Shown in pieces: positions 8,633 through 18,012 of a stretch of 62,517 nt of DNA. The notes under the pieces were generated by a model. That model did no database searches. It was not told the origin of the DNA and was given only the letters and a program-made list of their open reading frames with translations. A program made the position numbers and the translations under genes. Within the stretch, counting starts at the first letter, position 1. Each line of letters starts with the position of its first letter. The DNA is from Flavobacterium sp. LC2016-23 (GTDB taxonomy: Bacteria > Bacteroidota > Bacteroidia > Flavobacteriales > Flavobacteriaceae): NCBI RefSeq assembly GCF_009674775.1, contig NZ_WKKE01000030.1:1-62517 (forward strand), given 5' to 3'.

Positions 8633-9700
8633 ATGAGTGATATAGCCCTCAGGTTTCCCGAGAATCCATTGTTAATGCCCAAAGATTTAACATCCAGCAC
8701 TGACGAATTGCAGATTATCAGTCTTCTGAATCCCGGTGTTTTTGTCCTTGAGCAAAAGACATGGCTTTTGGTGCGTGTTGCCGAATGCATTCCACAAAAG
8801 GAAGGCGTTATATGCTTTCCGGTAATTAATGCAGCAGGAAAAGTAGAAATCATTGAAGTTCCGCTCAATGATCCGGATCTTGTTGCGACAGATGCCCGAG
8901 TGGTGCAATACAAAGGAGCAGATTATCTGACCACCATTTCGCATTTAAGGCTGGTTTGCAGCGATGACGGTGTACACTTTTATGAACCTGAAAATTCAGC
9001 CCCTCTGACGGGCTCCGGAATACCGGAACAATTTGGAATTGAAGATTGCCGGGTTTCTAAAATAGCCGATACGTATTACCTTACCTACACTGCCGTTTCA
9101 GAAAATGGCGTTGGCGTAGGATTACGCACCACCAAAGACTGGAAAAATTTTGATCTGAAAGGAATGATTTTTCCGCCACACAATAAAGATTGCGCCCTTT
9201 TTGAAGAAACAATCAACGGTAAATATTATGCCCTGCATCGTCCCTCCAGTCCGCAGCTGGGCGGAAATTATATCTGGCTTGCCGAATCGCCTGACGGTAT
9301 ACACTGGGGAAATCATAAATGCATTATCAAATCGCGACACGGTTTATGGGACAGTGCAAGAGTTGGTGCAGGGGCCGCTCCGATCAAAACAGATCAGGGA
9401 TGGCTTGAAATCTATCATGGTGCAAATGCCGAACATCAATATTGTCTGGGTGCTTTTTTAATGGATCTAAATGATCCTTCTATTATCATTTCCAGAACCT
9501 TAGATCCGATAATGAGGCCTCAGGAAAAGTATGAACTTAATGGCTTTTTCGGTTATGTGGTATTTACCAACGGGCACATCGTAGAAGGAGACAAACTTAC
9601 CTTGTATTACGGAGCGGCAGATGAATTTATTTGTGGGGCACATTTTTCAATTCAGGAAATTTTATCGGCATTACATCCTTTAAAAGACGATGAAGAATAG
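8633..9700 (+). CDS. GH130-family glycoside phosphorylase/hydrolase
   Basis: This 355-aa protein has no signal peptide and a five-bladed beta-propeller pattern of repeated strand motifs. Family landmarks are FGIEDCRVSKIADTYYLTYT (the catalytic-Asp region of GH130), DCALFEETINGKYYALHRPS, WDSARVGAGAAPIKTDQGWLEIYHGA and LYYGAADEFICGA. GH130 enzymes phosphorolyse or hydrolyse beta-mannosides such as Man-1,4-GlcNAc or mannobiose; the exact substrate cannot be read here. Its length fits single-domain cytoplasmic members. It is alone on the plus strand, 249 bases before katE, with no carbohydrate-transport neighbours, so a role in intracellular glycan or compatible-solute metabolism is only a guess. 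Confidence 0.85.
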   Translation: MSDIALRFPENPLLMPKDLTSSTDELQIISLLNPGVFVLEQKTWLLVRVAECIPQKEGVICFPVINAAGKVEIIEVPLNDPDLVATDARVVQYKGADYLTTISHLRLVCSDDGVHFYEPENSAPLTGSGIPEQFGIEDCRVSKIADTYYLTYTAVSENGVGVGLRTTKDWKNFDLKGMIFPPHNKDCALFEETINGKYYALHRPSSPQLGGNYIWLAESPDGIHWGNHKCIIKSRHGLWDSARVGAGAAPIKTDQGWLEIYHGANAEHQYCLGAFLMDLNDPSIIISRTLDPIMRPQEKYELNGFFGYVVFTNGHIVEGDKLTLYYGAADEFICGAHFSIQEILSALHPLKDDEE

Positions 9701-9831
9701 CCGGCTTCTCCGAAACAAAATCAATAGCAATTTTCTTTTCAAACATTCAAAAGTACCTTTTTAATTAGAATACTACAGTTTTATTACAAAACTAAACTAC
9801 TGCTATTAAACCATTTAAATACTGCAAATTC

Positions 9832-9887
9832 TGTAATATTACATTTACAATCCTGTAAATGCTCCTGCATTAGTATTGGTAAATTTG
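9832..9887 (+). promoter_or_regulatory. katE promoter with inverted repeats
   Basis: A TAAATTTG -7 element lies at 9880-9887. Upstream is a perfect 8-4-8 inverted repeat, CATTTACA-ATCC-TGTAAATG (9842-9861), centred 28.5 bases before the -7 box, which suits an activator next to RNA polymerase. A second, overlapping 12-bp palindrome (TGTAATATTACA, 9832-9843) adjoins it. The likely ligand-binding regulator is unknown. Confidence 0.6.
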
Positions 9888-9949
9888 AAATACCTGATAA
9901 TCAAAACTTCTATATCAGGCTTTTAATTTTAACCACTAATACAAACAAC

Positions 9950-12091
9950 ATGAAAAATTCTCAGGATGAAAAACAGAGAGATCTGTCGATCAACAAATCT
10001 GACGGCACCAATAAATTTCTGACTACCGATCAGGGAGTCAGGATTAATGACGATAATAATTCCCTTAAAGCAGGTGAAAGAGGCCCGTCTTTATTAGAAG
10101 ACTTTATACTAAGGGAAAAAATTACGCATTTTGACCACGAAAGAATCCCCGAACGTATTGTACATGCAAGAGGTTCCGGAGCGCATGGTTTTTTTGAAGT
10201 AACCCACCCTATTCCGGAATTAACCAAAGCTGGTTTTCTGCAGGAAGCAGGACTTAAAACACCCGTTTTTACCAGGTTCTCTACCGTTGCCGGATCACGC
10301 GGATCTACCGATTTAGCCCGCGATGTGCGCGGATTTTCAGTTAAATTTTACACCCAGGAAGGAATTTATGACTTAGTAGGAAACAACGTTCCTGTATTTT
10401 TTATTCAGGATGCTTCCAAGTTTCCGGACTTAATTCACGCCGTAAAACCGGAACCGCACAATGAAATTCCGCAAGCTGCATCAGCGCATGATACTTTTTG
10501 GGATTTTATTTCCCTGATGCCGGAATCCATGCACATGATTATGTGGGTAATGTCTGATCGTGCGCTTCCAAGAAGCTATCGTATGATGGAAGGGTTCGGC
10601 GTGCATACTTTTAGATTAATCAATGAGGCAGGTGAATCCAGTTTTGTAAAATTTCACTGGAAACCTAAATTAGGGACTCACGCTGTTGCCTGGGATGAAG
10701 CCCAAAAAATTTCGGGTAAAAATCCGGATTTTCACAGACAGGATTTGTGGGAAGCCATAGAAATGGGAAACTTTCCGGAATGGGAATTGGGCGTACAAAT
10801 TATCCCGACAGAAGACGAAAACAAATACGAGTTTGATTTACTTGATCCTACAAAACTTGTTCCGGAAGAACTGGTACCCGTAACGATTGTGGGGAGAATG
10901 GTACTGAATAAAAATCCGGACAATTTCTTTGCAGAAACAGAGCAAATTGCTTTTCACCCCGGACATGTTGTTCCCGGAATTGATTTCTCTAATGATCCTT
11001 TGCTGCAGGGACGTTTATTCTCGTATACCGATACACAGTTATCCCGATTGGGAAGTCCTAATTTTCATGAAATTCCAATTAACCGAAGCATAGCTCCTGT
11101 TCACAATAACCAACGTGACGGACATATGCGTCAGGAAATTAATAAAGGCCGTGTGAGTTATCATCCTAATTCGCTTGGAGGCGGCTGTCCCTATCAGGCA
11201 AAAATAAGCGAAGGTGGATTTTCAAGCTTTGAGGAACGTATTGATGCTCATAAAGTAAGAGAAAGAAGCGAAAGTTTCTCGGATCACTTCGGGCAGGCCA
11301 AATTATTCTTTAACAGTCAGACGCCTGAAGAAAAAAGCCATATCGTAAAAGCGCTTCGTTTTGAACTTGGAAAAGTAGAAACAACAGCAATTCGCATGAG
11401 AATGCTGGGGTTATTGGCTCAGGTTGACACGGAACTGGCGGAAAAAGTCGCCGTAGGACTTGGAGCAACTGTGCCGTCAAATCTTGAATTTCCGGTTAAC
11501 AAAGGGGTTTCGCCCGAAAATGAAGGCGGAAACCAGGAACCTAAAACGGTGGAACAATCTGTTTCCTCCTCGGAAGCATTGAGTATGATTAACAATCCAA
11601 CCAACTCACCAACCATCGAGTCGCGAAAAGTAGCCATTCTTTGTTCGGACGGCGTTTCTGAGGCAGCAGTTAAAAACATTAAAAACGCACTTAAAAAACA
11701 AGGGGCAAAAGGATTTGTCATCACCCCTCATTTAGGATCTGTAGTTACGGATAATGACGGAGCCCTTAAAGCTGACTTTAGTTTCCTTACGGCATCGTCT
11801 GTTTTATTCGATGCGGTTTATGTTCCGCACGGATTAGAAGTTGCTGCATTAGCCGAAAATGACGACGCACTCGAGTACCTAAATGACGCTTACAAACATT
11901 GTAAAGTGATTGGTGCAGACGGTGAAGCATCACAAGTGCTTACTGCAACGGCTTTTGCTTCAAAAATTACTAAAGAAGATGGCGGAGTTATTGTAACCAG
12001 CGAAATTGCTTCAGAAGCCTTTGCGCAGGAATTTAGTACTGCAATGACCAAACACCGTTTCTGGGAACGTGAAAAAAACTTATACATTTAA
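9950..12091 (+). CDS. katE: Large-subunit monofunctional catalase (HPII type)
   Basis: At 713 aa this is a clade 2 catalase that disproportionates hydrogen peroxide in the cytoplasm. Visible motifs are the distal His in RIVHARGSGAHGFFE, FTRFSTVAGSRGSTD, NNVPVFFIQD with the catalytic Asn, and the proximal haem-ligand Tyr in RLFSYTDTQLSRLG. A flavodoxin/GATase-like C-terminal domain (about 545-710, starting RKVAILCSDGVSEAAV) is typical of HPII. It is followed after 12 bases by a YciF-like ferritin-fold gene, a common stress pairing. The promoter contains paired inverted repeats around 9832-9861. Confidence 0.96.
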   Translation: MKNSQDEKQRDLSINKSDGTNKFLTTDQGVRINDDNNSLKAGERGPSLLEDFILREKITHFDHERIPERIVHARGSGAHGFFEVTHPIPELTKAGFLQEAGLKTPVFTRFSTVAGSRGSTDLARDVRGFSVKFYTQEGIYDLVGNNVPVFFIQDASKFPDLIHAVKPEPHNEIPQAASAHDTFWDFISLMPESMHMIMWVMSDRALPRSYRMMEGFGVHTFRLINEAGESSFVKFHWKPKLGTHAVAWDEAQKISGKNPDFHRQDLWEAIEMGNFPEWELGVQIIPTEDENKYEFDLLDPTKLVPEELVPVTIVGRMVLNKNPDNFFAETEQIAFHPGHVVPGIDFSNDPLLQGRLFSYTDTQLSRLGSPNFHEIPINRSIAPVHNNQRDGHMRQEINKGRVSYHPNSLGGGCPYQAKISEGGFSSFEERIDAHKVRERSESFSDHFGQAKLFFNSQTPEEKSHIVKALRFELGKVETTAIRMRMLGLLAQVDTELAEKVAVGLGATVPSNLEFPVNKGVSPENEGGNQEPKTVEQSVSSSEALSMINNPTNSPTIESRKVAILCSDGVSEAAVKNIKNALKKQGAKGFVITPHLGSVVTDNDGALKADFSFLTASSVLFDAVYVPHGLEVAALAENDDALEYLNDAYKHCKVIGADGEASQVLTATAFASKITKEDGGVIVTSEIASEAFAQEFSTAMTKHRFWEREKNLYI

Positions 12092-12103
12092 AACAAAACA
12101 AAC

Positions 12104-12703
12104 ATGAAAAATTCAGAAAAACAAGGTCAGGTCAATGCCACACAAGGCAAGGCAGCTGATACAGAAGCTATAAAAAACAATGCAAAAATTACTATTGTGG
12201 AACCGGCACCAGATGCTGCAACCGATTTAAACGGTCTGTTTGTTGACAGTCTTAAAGATATTTACTGGGCAGAAAACGCCCTGACAGGGGCACTGCCTAA
12301 AATGGCAGCAAATGCTACATCTCCCGGTCTTGCAAGTGCAATTTTAGAACATCTTGACGTAACTAAACTTCAGATCAGCAGACTGGAAGAGGTTTTTGAT
12401 CTTTTGGGCGAAAAAGCAGAAGGAAAAAAATGCGAAGCCATGGCCGGACTTTTAAAAGAAGGAGATTCTATTCTTTTGGAAACTACTCCGGGACCTGTTC
12501 GGGATGCCGGTATTATTGCGGCCTCTCAAAAAATTGAACATTATGAAATTGCCACCTACGGAACCCTGGTTGCTTTTGCAAAAACCCTGGGAGAAAATGA
12601 TGTTGCTAAATTATTGACGCAAACTCTTGCAGAGGAAAAAGAAGCAGACTGTGTACTTAATGACGTTGCTTTAAATACTGTAAATGCCGTAGCGGCTGAA
12701 TAA
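12104..12703 (+). CDS. Ferritin-like DUF892 (YciE/YciF) stress protein
   Basis: A 199-aa four-helix-bundle protein: a polar N-terminal tail (about 40 residues), then LFVDSLKDIYWAENALTGALPKM, AILEHLDVTKLQISRLEEVFDLLG and AASQKIEHYEIATYGTLVAFAK, whose Glu/His residues are the usual di-metal ligands of YciE/YciF proteins. Their biochemical role is unsettled; they are induced by general and oxidative stress. It lies 12 bases behind katE and ends at a strong terminator, so it forms a two-gene peroxide-stress operon (inference). Confidence 0.9.
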   Translation: MKNSEKQGQVNATQGKAADTEAIKNNAKITIVEPAPDAATDLNGLFVDSLKDIYWAENALTGALPKMAANATSPGLASAILEHLDVTKLQISRLEEVFDLLGEKAEGKKCEAMAGLLKEGDSILLETTPGPVRDAGIIAASQKIEHYEIATYGTLVAFAKTLGENDVAKLLTQTLAEEKEADCVLNDVALNTVNAVAAE

Positions 12704-12720
12704 GGCCTTTTTTACTTCAT

Positions 12721-12755
12721 AAAAAAATCTGCACCAGTTGCAGATTTTTTTTTTT
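12721..12755 (+). terminator. Rho-independent terminator of the katE operon
   Basis: Stem TCTGCA/TGCAGA (12728-12733 and 12739-12744) is extended by A7 pairing with T7, with loop CCAGT and an 11-T tail. It starts 18 bases after the ferritin-like gene. Confidence 0.85.
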
Positions 12756-12843
12756 GATGTCTTACCAAAGCTACTGTATTTTTTATGAGCATGAAAGAAT
12801 CGTTTAGACGAATCTTATTTTTTAAAATTGCAACATACAGATC

Positions 12844-12948
12844 CTAAAGACTTGCCGTTTTTAAATCCTCTCTGGCTTCTGCTATCACATCATCAACGGT
12901 ATCGCATAACAGAGATACGGAGGGGTATAAAACTGCCCGCTTCATCAT
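12844..12948 (-). CDS. Possible 34-aa small protein
   Basis: A short frame (MMKRAVLYPSVSLLCDTVDD, ending DLKTASL) lies in the 12704-13153 gap, on the opposite strand to katE and to the next genes. Its composition is protein-like, with a hydrophobic N-half and an acidic amphipathic C-half. No family or clear ribosome-binding site was recognised. Chance occurrence is quite possible. Confidence 0.25.
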   Translation of the reverse strand: MMKRAVLYPSVSLLCDTVDDVIAEAREDLKTASL

Positions 12949-13153
12949 TCTTTTTTAAAGTACCACAAAAAACACAACTAACTACATGCTAATCACTTAC
13001 ACTTTAAAATTATAAAATAATTCGCATCTGAAAAATACAAATGGTAATGATATAAACTTATAATTTTAGGTTATAAGTTTCTTACAAGGCTGTCTTTTAC
13101 ATTTGAAAATCAAAATGAATATTTCGATTTATTTGAAATTCAATTAAAAAAAC

Positions 13154-13282
13154 ATGATCATGGCTAATATAGGATATCAACGGAATACGGGTCGTATTTC
13201 ATGGAGAGAAAACAGGTCTTTTTGGATTCCTTCTGCTTCTATTATTGCTTTTAATACACCCACTAAAAATCTTTTCCGATGA
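13154..13282 (+). CDS. Small ORF coupled to the following membrane protein
   Basis: This 42-codon frame (ATG at 13154, or the second ATG at 13160) encodes MIMANIGYQRNTGRISWREN and ends TPTKNLFR. Its TGA overlaps the ATG of the next gene (ATGA, 13279-13282), which suggests translational coupling. It is basic and has no membrane segment. It resembles no family I know and could be a leader peptide that sets the translation of the downstream gene. Confidence 0.45.
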   Translation: MIMANIGYQRNTGRISWRENRSFWIPSASIIAFNTPTKNLFR

Positions 13283-13737
13283 GTTTTCATATCATACTTC
13301 AAATCCTGATTTCTTCTGTCGCAGCCACTTCTGTAATGACATTATTTAGTTATGCCGTTTCTATGAGTGCAAGGGAAATTTACAAAGAGCCCGTACTGCT
13401 GACTTATGTTTTTACTGTGCTTCATTTAAAAGTATCGCCAAACCTTAAAACCATCCTGGGCTGGATTTTGCATTATTTAATTGGTCTTGTCTTTGTTATT
13501 GCCTATCACTTTTTATGGTTTAACGAATTTCTGGAGATTTCATGGTCAACCAGTATTTTACTGGGAATAATTAGCGGCATAATAGGAATTATAAGCTGGA
13601 CTATTTTGTTTGAAATCATACCTCAAAAACCGGACATTTATTTTAGGGGCTATTATATTCAACTTTTTATAGCACATATAATTTTCTCTGTAATGGCATT
13701 TGTGGTCTACCCATTGGTTGCACAAATTTATATGTAA
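13279..13737 (+). CDS. Four-helix membrane protein of unknown function
   Basis: The 152-aa protein has four predicted membrane segments: about 5-27 (ILQILISSVAATSVMTLFSYA), 61-82 (ILGWILHYLIGLVFVIAYHF), 92-112 (WSTSILLGIISGIIGIISWTI) and 128-148 (LFIAHIIFSVMAFVVYPLVA). A cytoplasmic loop (SAREIYKEPVLLTYVF) separates the first two. No catalytic motif was seen. It overlaps the preceding 42-codon ORF by four bases. Confidence 0.8.
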   Translation: MSFHIILQILISSVAATSVMTLFSYAVSMSAREIYKEPVLLTYVFTVLHLKVSPNLKTILGWILHYLIGLVFVIAYHFLWFNEFLEISWSTSILLGIISGIIGIISWTILFEIIPQKPDIYFRGYYIQLFIAHIIFSVMAFVVYPLVAQIYM

Positions 13738-14186
13738 AATGTCCTTTCCATAAAAATGCTATGCTGTTTTTTACCGGAAATCATACAACAAATAAAGTTA
13801 TCTGTTTGACCGGAAAGCCCGTTTACAATCTCCTGATATTATTTTGATTTCCTGTAAAATGAACCATTTTTAGATAATCTGAAATTTTTTCAATTACTGC
13901 TAAAAAATAGAAGGCCTTCAGAATTGGTGCTGAAATGCTACAAAGGGATGGAACACCCCCGGTTCATTTTCTAATTCCCTTCCCGAAATCTATTTTTTAC
14001 CCACATGGTAATTATGTAAATAAACTTACAAAATTATGTAACTTTTAGTTAATTATCCTGCCTACATTCAGATTTTAAAAGTAGTACTATAATTACAAAT
14101 AAATAACGACTAAAAATTAACACATTGATTTACAGAAAATAAAAAACATCAAAAAATTTCAGCAAATCTTAAAATCACCCCCACCA
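13738..14186. other. Intergenic region without a recognised gene
   Basis: About 450 AT-rich bases separate the membrane protein from the small secreted protein. I see no strong hairpin, repeat or exact TAnnTTTG promoter. The promoter for the surface-protein genes must lie here. Confidence 0.4.
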
Positions 14187-14363
14187 TTGAAAAAAAAAAT
14201 TTGTCTCACGTTCCTTTTAACTTCAGTATTTTCCTACGCTCAGGGCCCGCCACCACCGGGTCTTCCGGATCAACCAGTTGTAGTTCCCGTAAATCAAATG
14301 CTGCCTGTTTTGCTGGTAGCGGGTATTGTTTTTGGAATCTACGTGGTTAATAAGAAAAAATGA
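14187..14363 (+). CDS. Short secreted/membrane protein with Pro-rich linker
   Basis: A TTG-initiated frame of 58 codons encodes a signal peptide (MKKKICLTFLLTSVFSYAQ), a Pro-rich spacer (GPPPPGLPDQPVVVPVNQ) and a C-terminal membrane helix (MLPVLLVAGIVFGIYVV) ending NKKK. There is no ATG in this frame before residue 38, so the TTG start is the weak point, but the signal-peptide, linker and anchor layout is too regular for chance. Similar tiny proteins precede surface-protein genes in flavobacteria (recollection). It is 64 bases upstream of the sorting-domain protein gene and probably co-transcribed. Confidence 0.75.
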   Translation: MKKKICLTFLLTSVFSYAQGPPPPGLPDQPVVVPVNQMLPVLLVAGIVFGIYVVNKKK

Positions 14364-14427
14364 TTGTTTACTTAAAACAGCACCTTCAATCCGAATTCAA
14401 AACTCAAATCTAACACCGCATTAACCT

Positions 14428-16230
14428 ATGAAAAAAAAAATATGCTTCTTTTTTACGATGATTTCAATGCAAGGTTTTGCTCAAATTTATATTGGCGCCA
14501 ATACTCCGGTTTATGTTAAGAATCAGGTTTTATATGTCAGCCAGAATATAAACCTTGCTGCCAATTCAAATCTTTACCTGCGAAATAACTCCCAGTTAGT
14601 ACAGGGTACTACAGGTTCTTCTACTAATTCAGGAACAGGAATTGTATCTGTTTATCAGGAAGGTACCTCAGACAACTTTGAATATAATTATTGGTGTTCC
14701 CCTGTCGGAAGCCCCACGATTGGGACAGGTAATACCAATTTTGGAATCACCTTACTCAACCGGCCCACCTCTTCTACTGCTGTAGTACCTGCTACCATAC
14801 TTCCGTTGTCCAATTATAACGGAACAGCAAACCCTCTTGCTATCGCTTCCTACTGGATTTATAAATTAACAAATGCCAATAACTACTCGCAATGGGTTCA
14901 GGTTGCTGATGCTACTACAATTGCAGCGGGAGAAGGTTTTACTATGAAAGGAACAAGCGGTACTGATACCACTGATCCTGAAGCCACGGGAGTTGTAAAT
15001 AATCCTGGTGCCGCCGCAACAGCCCAGCGCTATGATTTCAGGGGGAAACCTAATGATGGTACTATTAATGTGACCGTTGGATCCGGCAATGCCGCAACGC
15101 TGACCGGAAATCCCTATCCGTCGGCACTCGATCTGAATGCTTTTTTAATGGACCCCGCCAATTCTGCCTGTACACGTATCGCGTATTTCTGGGAGCAGGA
15201 CAAATCAGCCAATTCTCATTACCTTTCGGCTTACAAGGGAGGTTACGGAACCTATTCACCCGGAACTTTAGGTTCAAACGGAATATACGTTGCCGCTACT
15301 TTTAACAGTTACAAAAGTGACGGTACCCTAAATACAACCGGCACAAGTTCGGGATTAGTAATAGAGCGTAAATACTCCCCCATTGGACAAGGTTTTTTGA
15401 TTAACGGAGCTTCCAATGGTACCGTAAGTTTTAAAAATGCGCATCGGGTATTTTACAAAGAAGGTTCTCCTTTGTCGCAATTTGCAAAATCGTCCCCTAA
15501 TAAAACCAGTGCTGAAAAGGAAAAAGAAGAGGTTACGATAATTTCGCATTTTAAACTAAACACCATCATCAATAATGAGTTTACCAGACAGCTTGCTTTG
15601 GCCTTTATGCCGGAAGCAACAGATGGTGTAGATCCCGGTATTGATGCCATAAATATGGATCAAAGCCTGCCTAATGATGTTTCGTTTTGGTTAGATAATG
15701 GTAATTACGTGATACAGGGCGTTAATTTTGAACTGACGAAAAGAATACCTTTAGCAGTAAAGGCGACAACCAACACTACCTTAAAATTTTATATTCCGGA
15801 AGTTATAAATTTCGACCCTTCGCAAAAGATTTATATCTACGACGAACTTGATTTATCGTATCATGATCTTAAAACAGGACCTTATGAAATTACCCTTGCA
15901 CCAGGTACATACAAAGACCGGTTTAAAATTGCCTTTACCAGTGTAACGCTTGGCCTTTCCGAAGAAGTGAAAAATAACTTTTTTATAAATCAGGATAATA
16001 CCAATAGCGTATTAAATGCCTTAAATCCGGATAATATCGTATTTAAGTCGTTTGTTCTTTATGATCTTCTTGGAAGAGCTGTCCTGACTAAAAATAATCT
16101 AAAAGGCGAGCAGAATTATAATTTTTCAACTTCAGGCTTAAGCTCAGGGGTTTACATTGCCACTTTTGTAACAGCCGATCATGAAAAAATAGCTCAAAAA
16201 GTGGTAATCTCAAATGCAGGAAAACAATAA
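14428..16230 (+). CDS. Type IX secretion-sorted surface protein
   Basis: This 600-aa protein has a signal peptide (MKKKICFFFTMISMQGFAQ), a Thr/Ser/Asn-rich beta-strand body and a C-terminal type A sorting domain (about 530-600: FFINQDNT, FVLYDLLGRAVLTKN, NFSTSGLSSGVYIATF, KVVIS). Such domains direct export through the type IX secretion system and attachment to the cell surface. Ahead of the sorting domain are segments (FWLDNGNYVIQGVNF, IYIYDELDLSYHDL) typical of long repetitive flavobacterial surface proteins. Enzymatic motifs were not seen; adhesin or cell-surface matrix is the best guess. It is followed by another secreted-protein gene. Confidence 0.9.
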   Translation: MKKKICFFFTMISMQGFAQIYIGANTPVYVKNQVLYVSQNINLAANSNLYLRNNSQLVQGTTGSSTNSGTGIVSVYQEGTSDNFEYNYWCSPVGSPTIGTGNTNFGITLLNRPTSSTAVVPATILPLSNYNGTANPLAIASYWIYKLTNANNYSQWVQVADATTIAAGEGFTMKGTSGTDTTDPEATGVVNNPGAAATAQRYDFRGKPNDGTINVTVGSGNAATLTGNPYPSALDLNAFLMDPANSACTRIAYFWEQDKSANSHYLSAYKGGYGTYSPGTLGSNGIYVAATFNSYKSDGTLNTTGTSSGLVIERKYSPIGQGFLINGASNGTVSFKNAHRVFYKEGSPLSQFAKSSPNKTSAEKEKEEVTIISHFKLNTIINNEFTRQLALAFMPEATDGVDPGIDAINMDQSLPNDVSFWLDNGNYVIQGVNFELTKRIPLAVKATTNTTLKFYIPEVINFDPSQKIYIYDELDLSYHDLKTGPYEITLAPGTYKDRFKIAFTSVTLGLSEEVKNNFFINQDNTNSVLNALNPDNIVFKSFVLYDLLGRAVLTKNNLKGEQNYNFSTSGLSSGVYIATFVTADHEKIAQKVVISNAGKQ

Positions 16231-16303
16231 TGCGAACCTGTAATAAAAAAGAGAGCTGCCATTTTCAATTCAATATTTTCAACCTTTACTAAATACTAAA
16301 ATT

Positions 16304-17824
16304 ATGATTCGTAAATATACCCTGCTAAATTATAAAATCTTTTACTTGTTGCTTTTTTTCATCTCCTGCTTTTCAGCGAATGCGCAAATCGGAATTGGCA
16401 CCACCAATCCTAATGCCAGTTCTGTTTTAGACATAACGTCTACTACCCAGGGTTTGCTTCCGCCGCGTATGACGACTGTTCAAAGAAATGCCATTGTTAC
16501 ACCGGCTGACGGATTGATTGTTTACGATACCGATTTAAAATTGCTTTATAGTTATGTCCTAAGCACTTTATCATGGGTCCCTGTAAGTGGTGCACTTCCG
16601 CGTTTAAATTTCAAACGTATACGATCTACTGACAATTTAGCGACCGTATTGGCCACTGAATTAGCGGCTGGCGGAGGTGCCAAATATGTTTTAACCTCTA
16701 ACACCCTATATGAAATTAACGGACAGGTGGTATTTAATTTCCCCATAGACCTGAATAGTGCTTATCTGACGGGCCTGGATGCTAATGAAGATATCATTGT
16801 TAAAACATCCGGAAACCTTTTTGACGGAACTACAGGAGGCAGTATCAGGAATCTTACGATTACGACGCCCGGTGCTACCGTTTTTAATCTAAATGCCTCC
16901 GCTTCAACATTAACCTTTTTGATGAGGGATTGTATTATAGGGAATTCCAATAGTGTTGGTCTGATATCAGGTTATGGATTAGTTTTTATGAGTATTGTCA
17001 ATTTTTCAGGAAATACAAATGGTATCACTTATAATAACATTGGTCAATTGCTGTTAAGCAATCAGGCCTGGTTCAGTAATAATAATGGTACCTATGAAAA
17101 ATTTACGGGAACCTTCAATCTGATAGAAAAACAAGGCGGTTTCTCTAATGTTAATACCGGAGCATTTGGTCTGGATGTTTCTACAGCCGGCCTTACGATT
17201 ACCGGCGATGCGGTGTTGGAGTCCGTGGTTTTTACGGGTCCTACTCCGGCGAACTATGTCAAACCCTATGTAACTCCCTCAGCAACTACATTTACCGGTT
17301 ATAATTTTAATACCAGCTGGACCGTCAGAGCTGCAGGAATACCAACTGAAGCAGATGCCAGTGCAGTCGCAGATTTTTCAATGGATTATCCGGTTAATAC
17401 GGGTCTCGGCGTCACGTTAAACAATTCAACTCCGAGTGATATCGTAAAAGTTGGGGTAAGTACGGGTACCGCTCCCGTAACCGTGTACTCTAATTTGTTC
17501 CGGTTCGCAACAGATGCCGGTACTTCCGGTTACAACCGATTAAAATACGTTGGAAAAAAGAAAAGAATTTTTCAGGTAACGGGTTCTATTTCTTTTCAGG
17601 TACCGGGCACAGGAGTGTTCATAGCCTATATTAATAAAAATGGTACCCCACTGACACAATACAAAATTTACGGACGAGGAGCTGCTGTTAATGATATTAT
17701 CGTTCTTCCATTAAATGCAACTACCGAACTAACTACTAACGATTATATTGAAGTAGCTTTACAGCGTAATTCCGGAACTACCGGCCAACTTATTGTACCT
17801 AATATTACGGTAACTATAAAATAA
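16304..17824 (+). CDS. Secreted beta-rich protein, fibre/adhesin-like
   Basis: The 506-aa protein starts with a long signal peptide (hydrophobic around FYLLLFFISCFSANAQ) followed directly by IGIGTTNPNASSVLDITSTTQGLLPPRM, a motif found at the N-terminus of many bacteroidotal secreted proteins and tail-fibre-like proteins (family recollection). The middle is rich in Asn/Thr/Gly and looks like a beta-helix or beta-sandwich. No sorting domain is visible, unlike the gene upstream. A strong terminator follows. Confidence 0.8.
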   Translation: MIRKYTLLNYKIFYLLLFFISCFSANAQIGIGTTNPNASSVLDITSTTQGLLPPRMTTVQRNAIVTPADGLIVYDTDLKLLYSYVLSTLSWVPVSGALPRLNFKRIRSTDNLATVLATELAAGGGAKYVLTSNTLYEINGQVVFNFPIDLNSAYLTGLDANEDIIVKTSGNLFDGTTGGSIRNLTITTPGATVFNLNASASTLTFLMRDCIIGNSNSVGLISGYGLVFMSIVNFSGNTNGITYNNIGQLLLSNQAWFSNNNGTYEKFTGTFNLIEKQGGFSNVNTGAFGLDVSTAGLTITGDAVLESVVFTGPTPANYVKPYVTPSATTFTGYNFNTSWTVRAAGIPTEADASAVADFSMDYPVNTGLGVTLNNSTPSDIVKVGVSTGTAPVTVYSNLFRFATDAGTSGYNRLKYVGKKKRIFQVTGSISFQVPGTGVFIAYINKNGTPLTQYKIYGRGAAVNDIIVLPLNATTELTTNDYIEVALQRNSGTTGQLIVPNITVTIK

Positions 17825-17871
17825 TATCATAGTTCACCATTACTAAAGAATTAACTTTATTTTTAAACTAG

Positions 17872-17912
17872 AAACAACTCCAAAATCAGCTGATCTTTGG
17901 AGTTGTTTTTCT
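17872..17912 (+). terminator. Rho-independent terminator
   Basis: Stem AAACAACTCCAAA (17872-17884) pairs with TTTGGAGTTGTTT (17896-17908), 11-base loop, then a T-rich tail. It ends the secreted-protein unit before the arsenic operon. Confidence 0.85.
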
Positions 17913-17980
17913 TTTGGAATAACTTTCAGAAGCACACCAATCAAAGATTTTCAATTTAAAATAGTTCCTTTTTCAAAACA

Positions 17981-18000
17981 ATATCGTAATATTGCAATAT
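17981..18000. promoter_or_regulatory. Putative ArsR operator
   Basis: The imperfect palindrome ATATCGTAATATTGCAATAT (16 of 20 positions symmetric) lies 12 bases before the arsR ATG. Position and form match ArsR/SmtB operators. Confidence 0.7.
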
Positions 18001-18012
18001 AAACATAAAACA

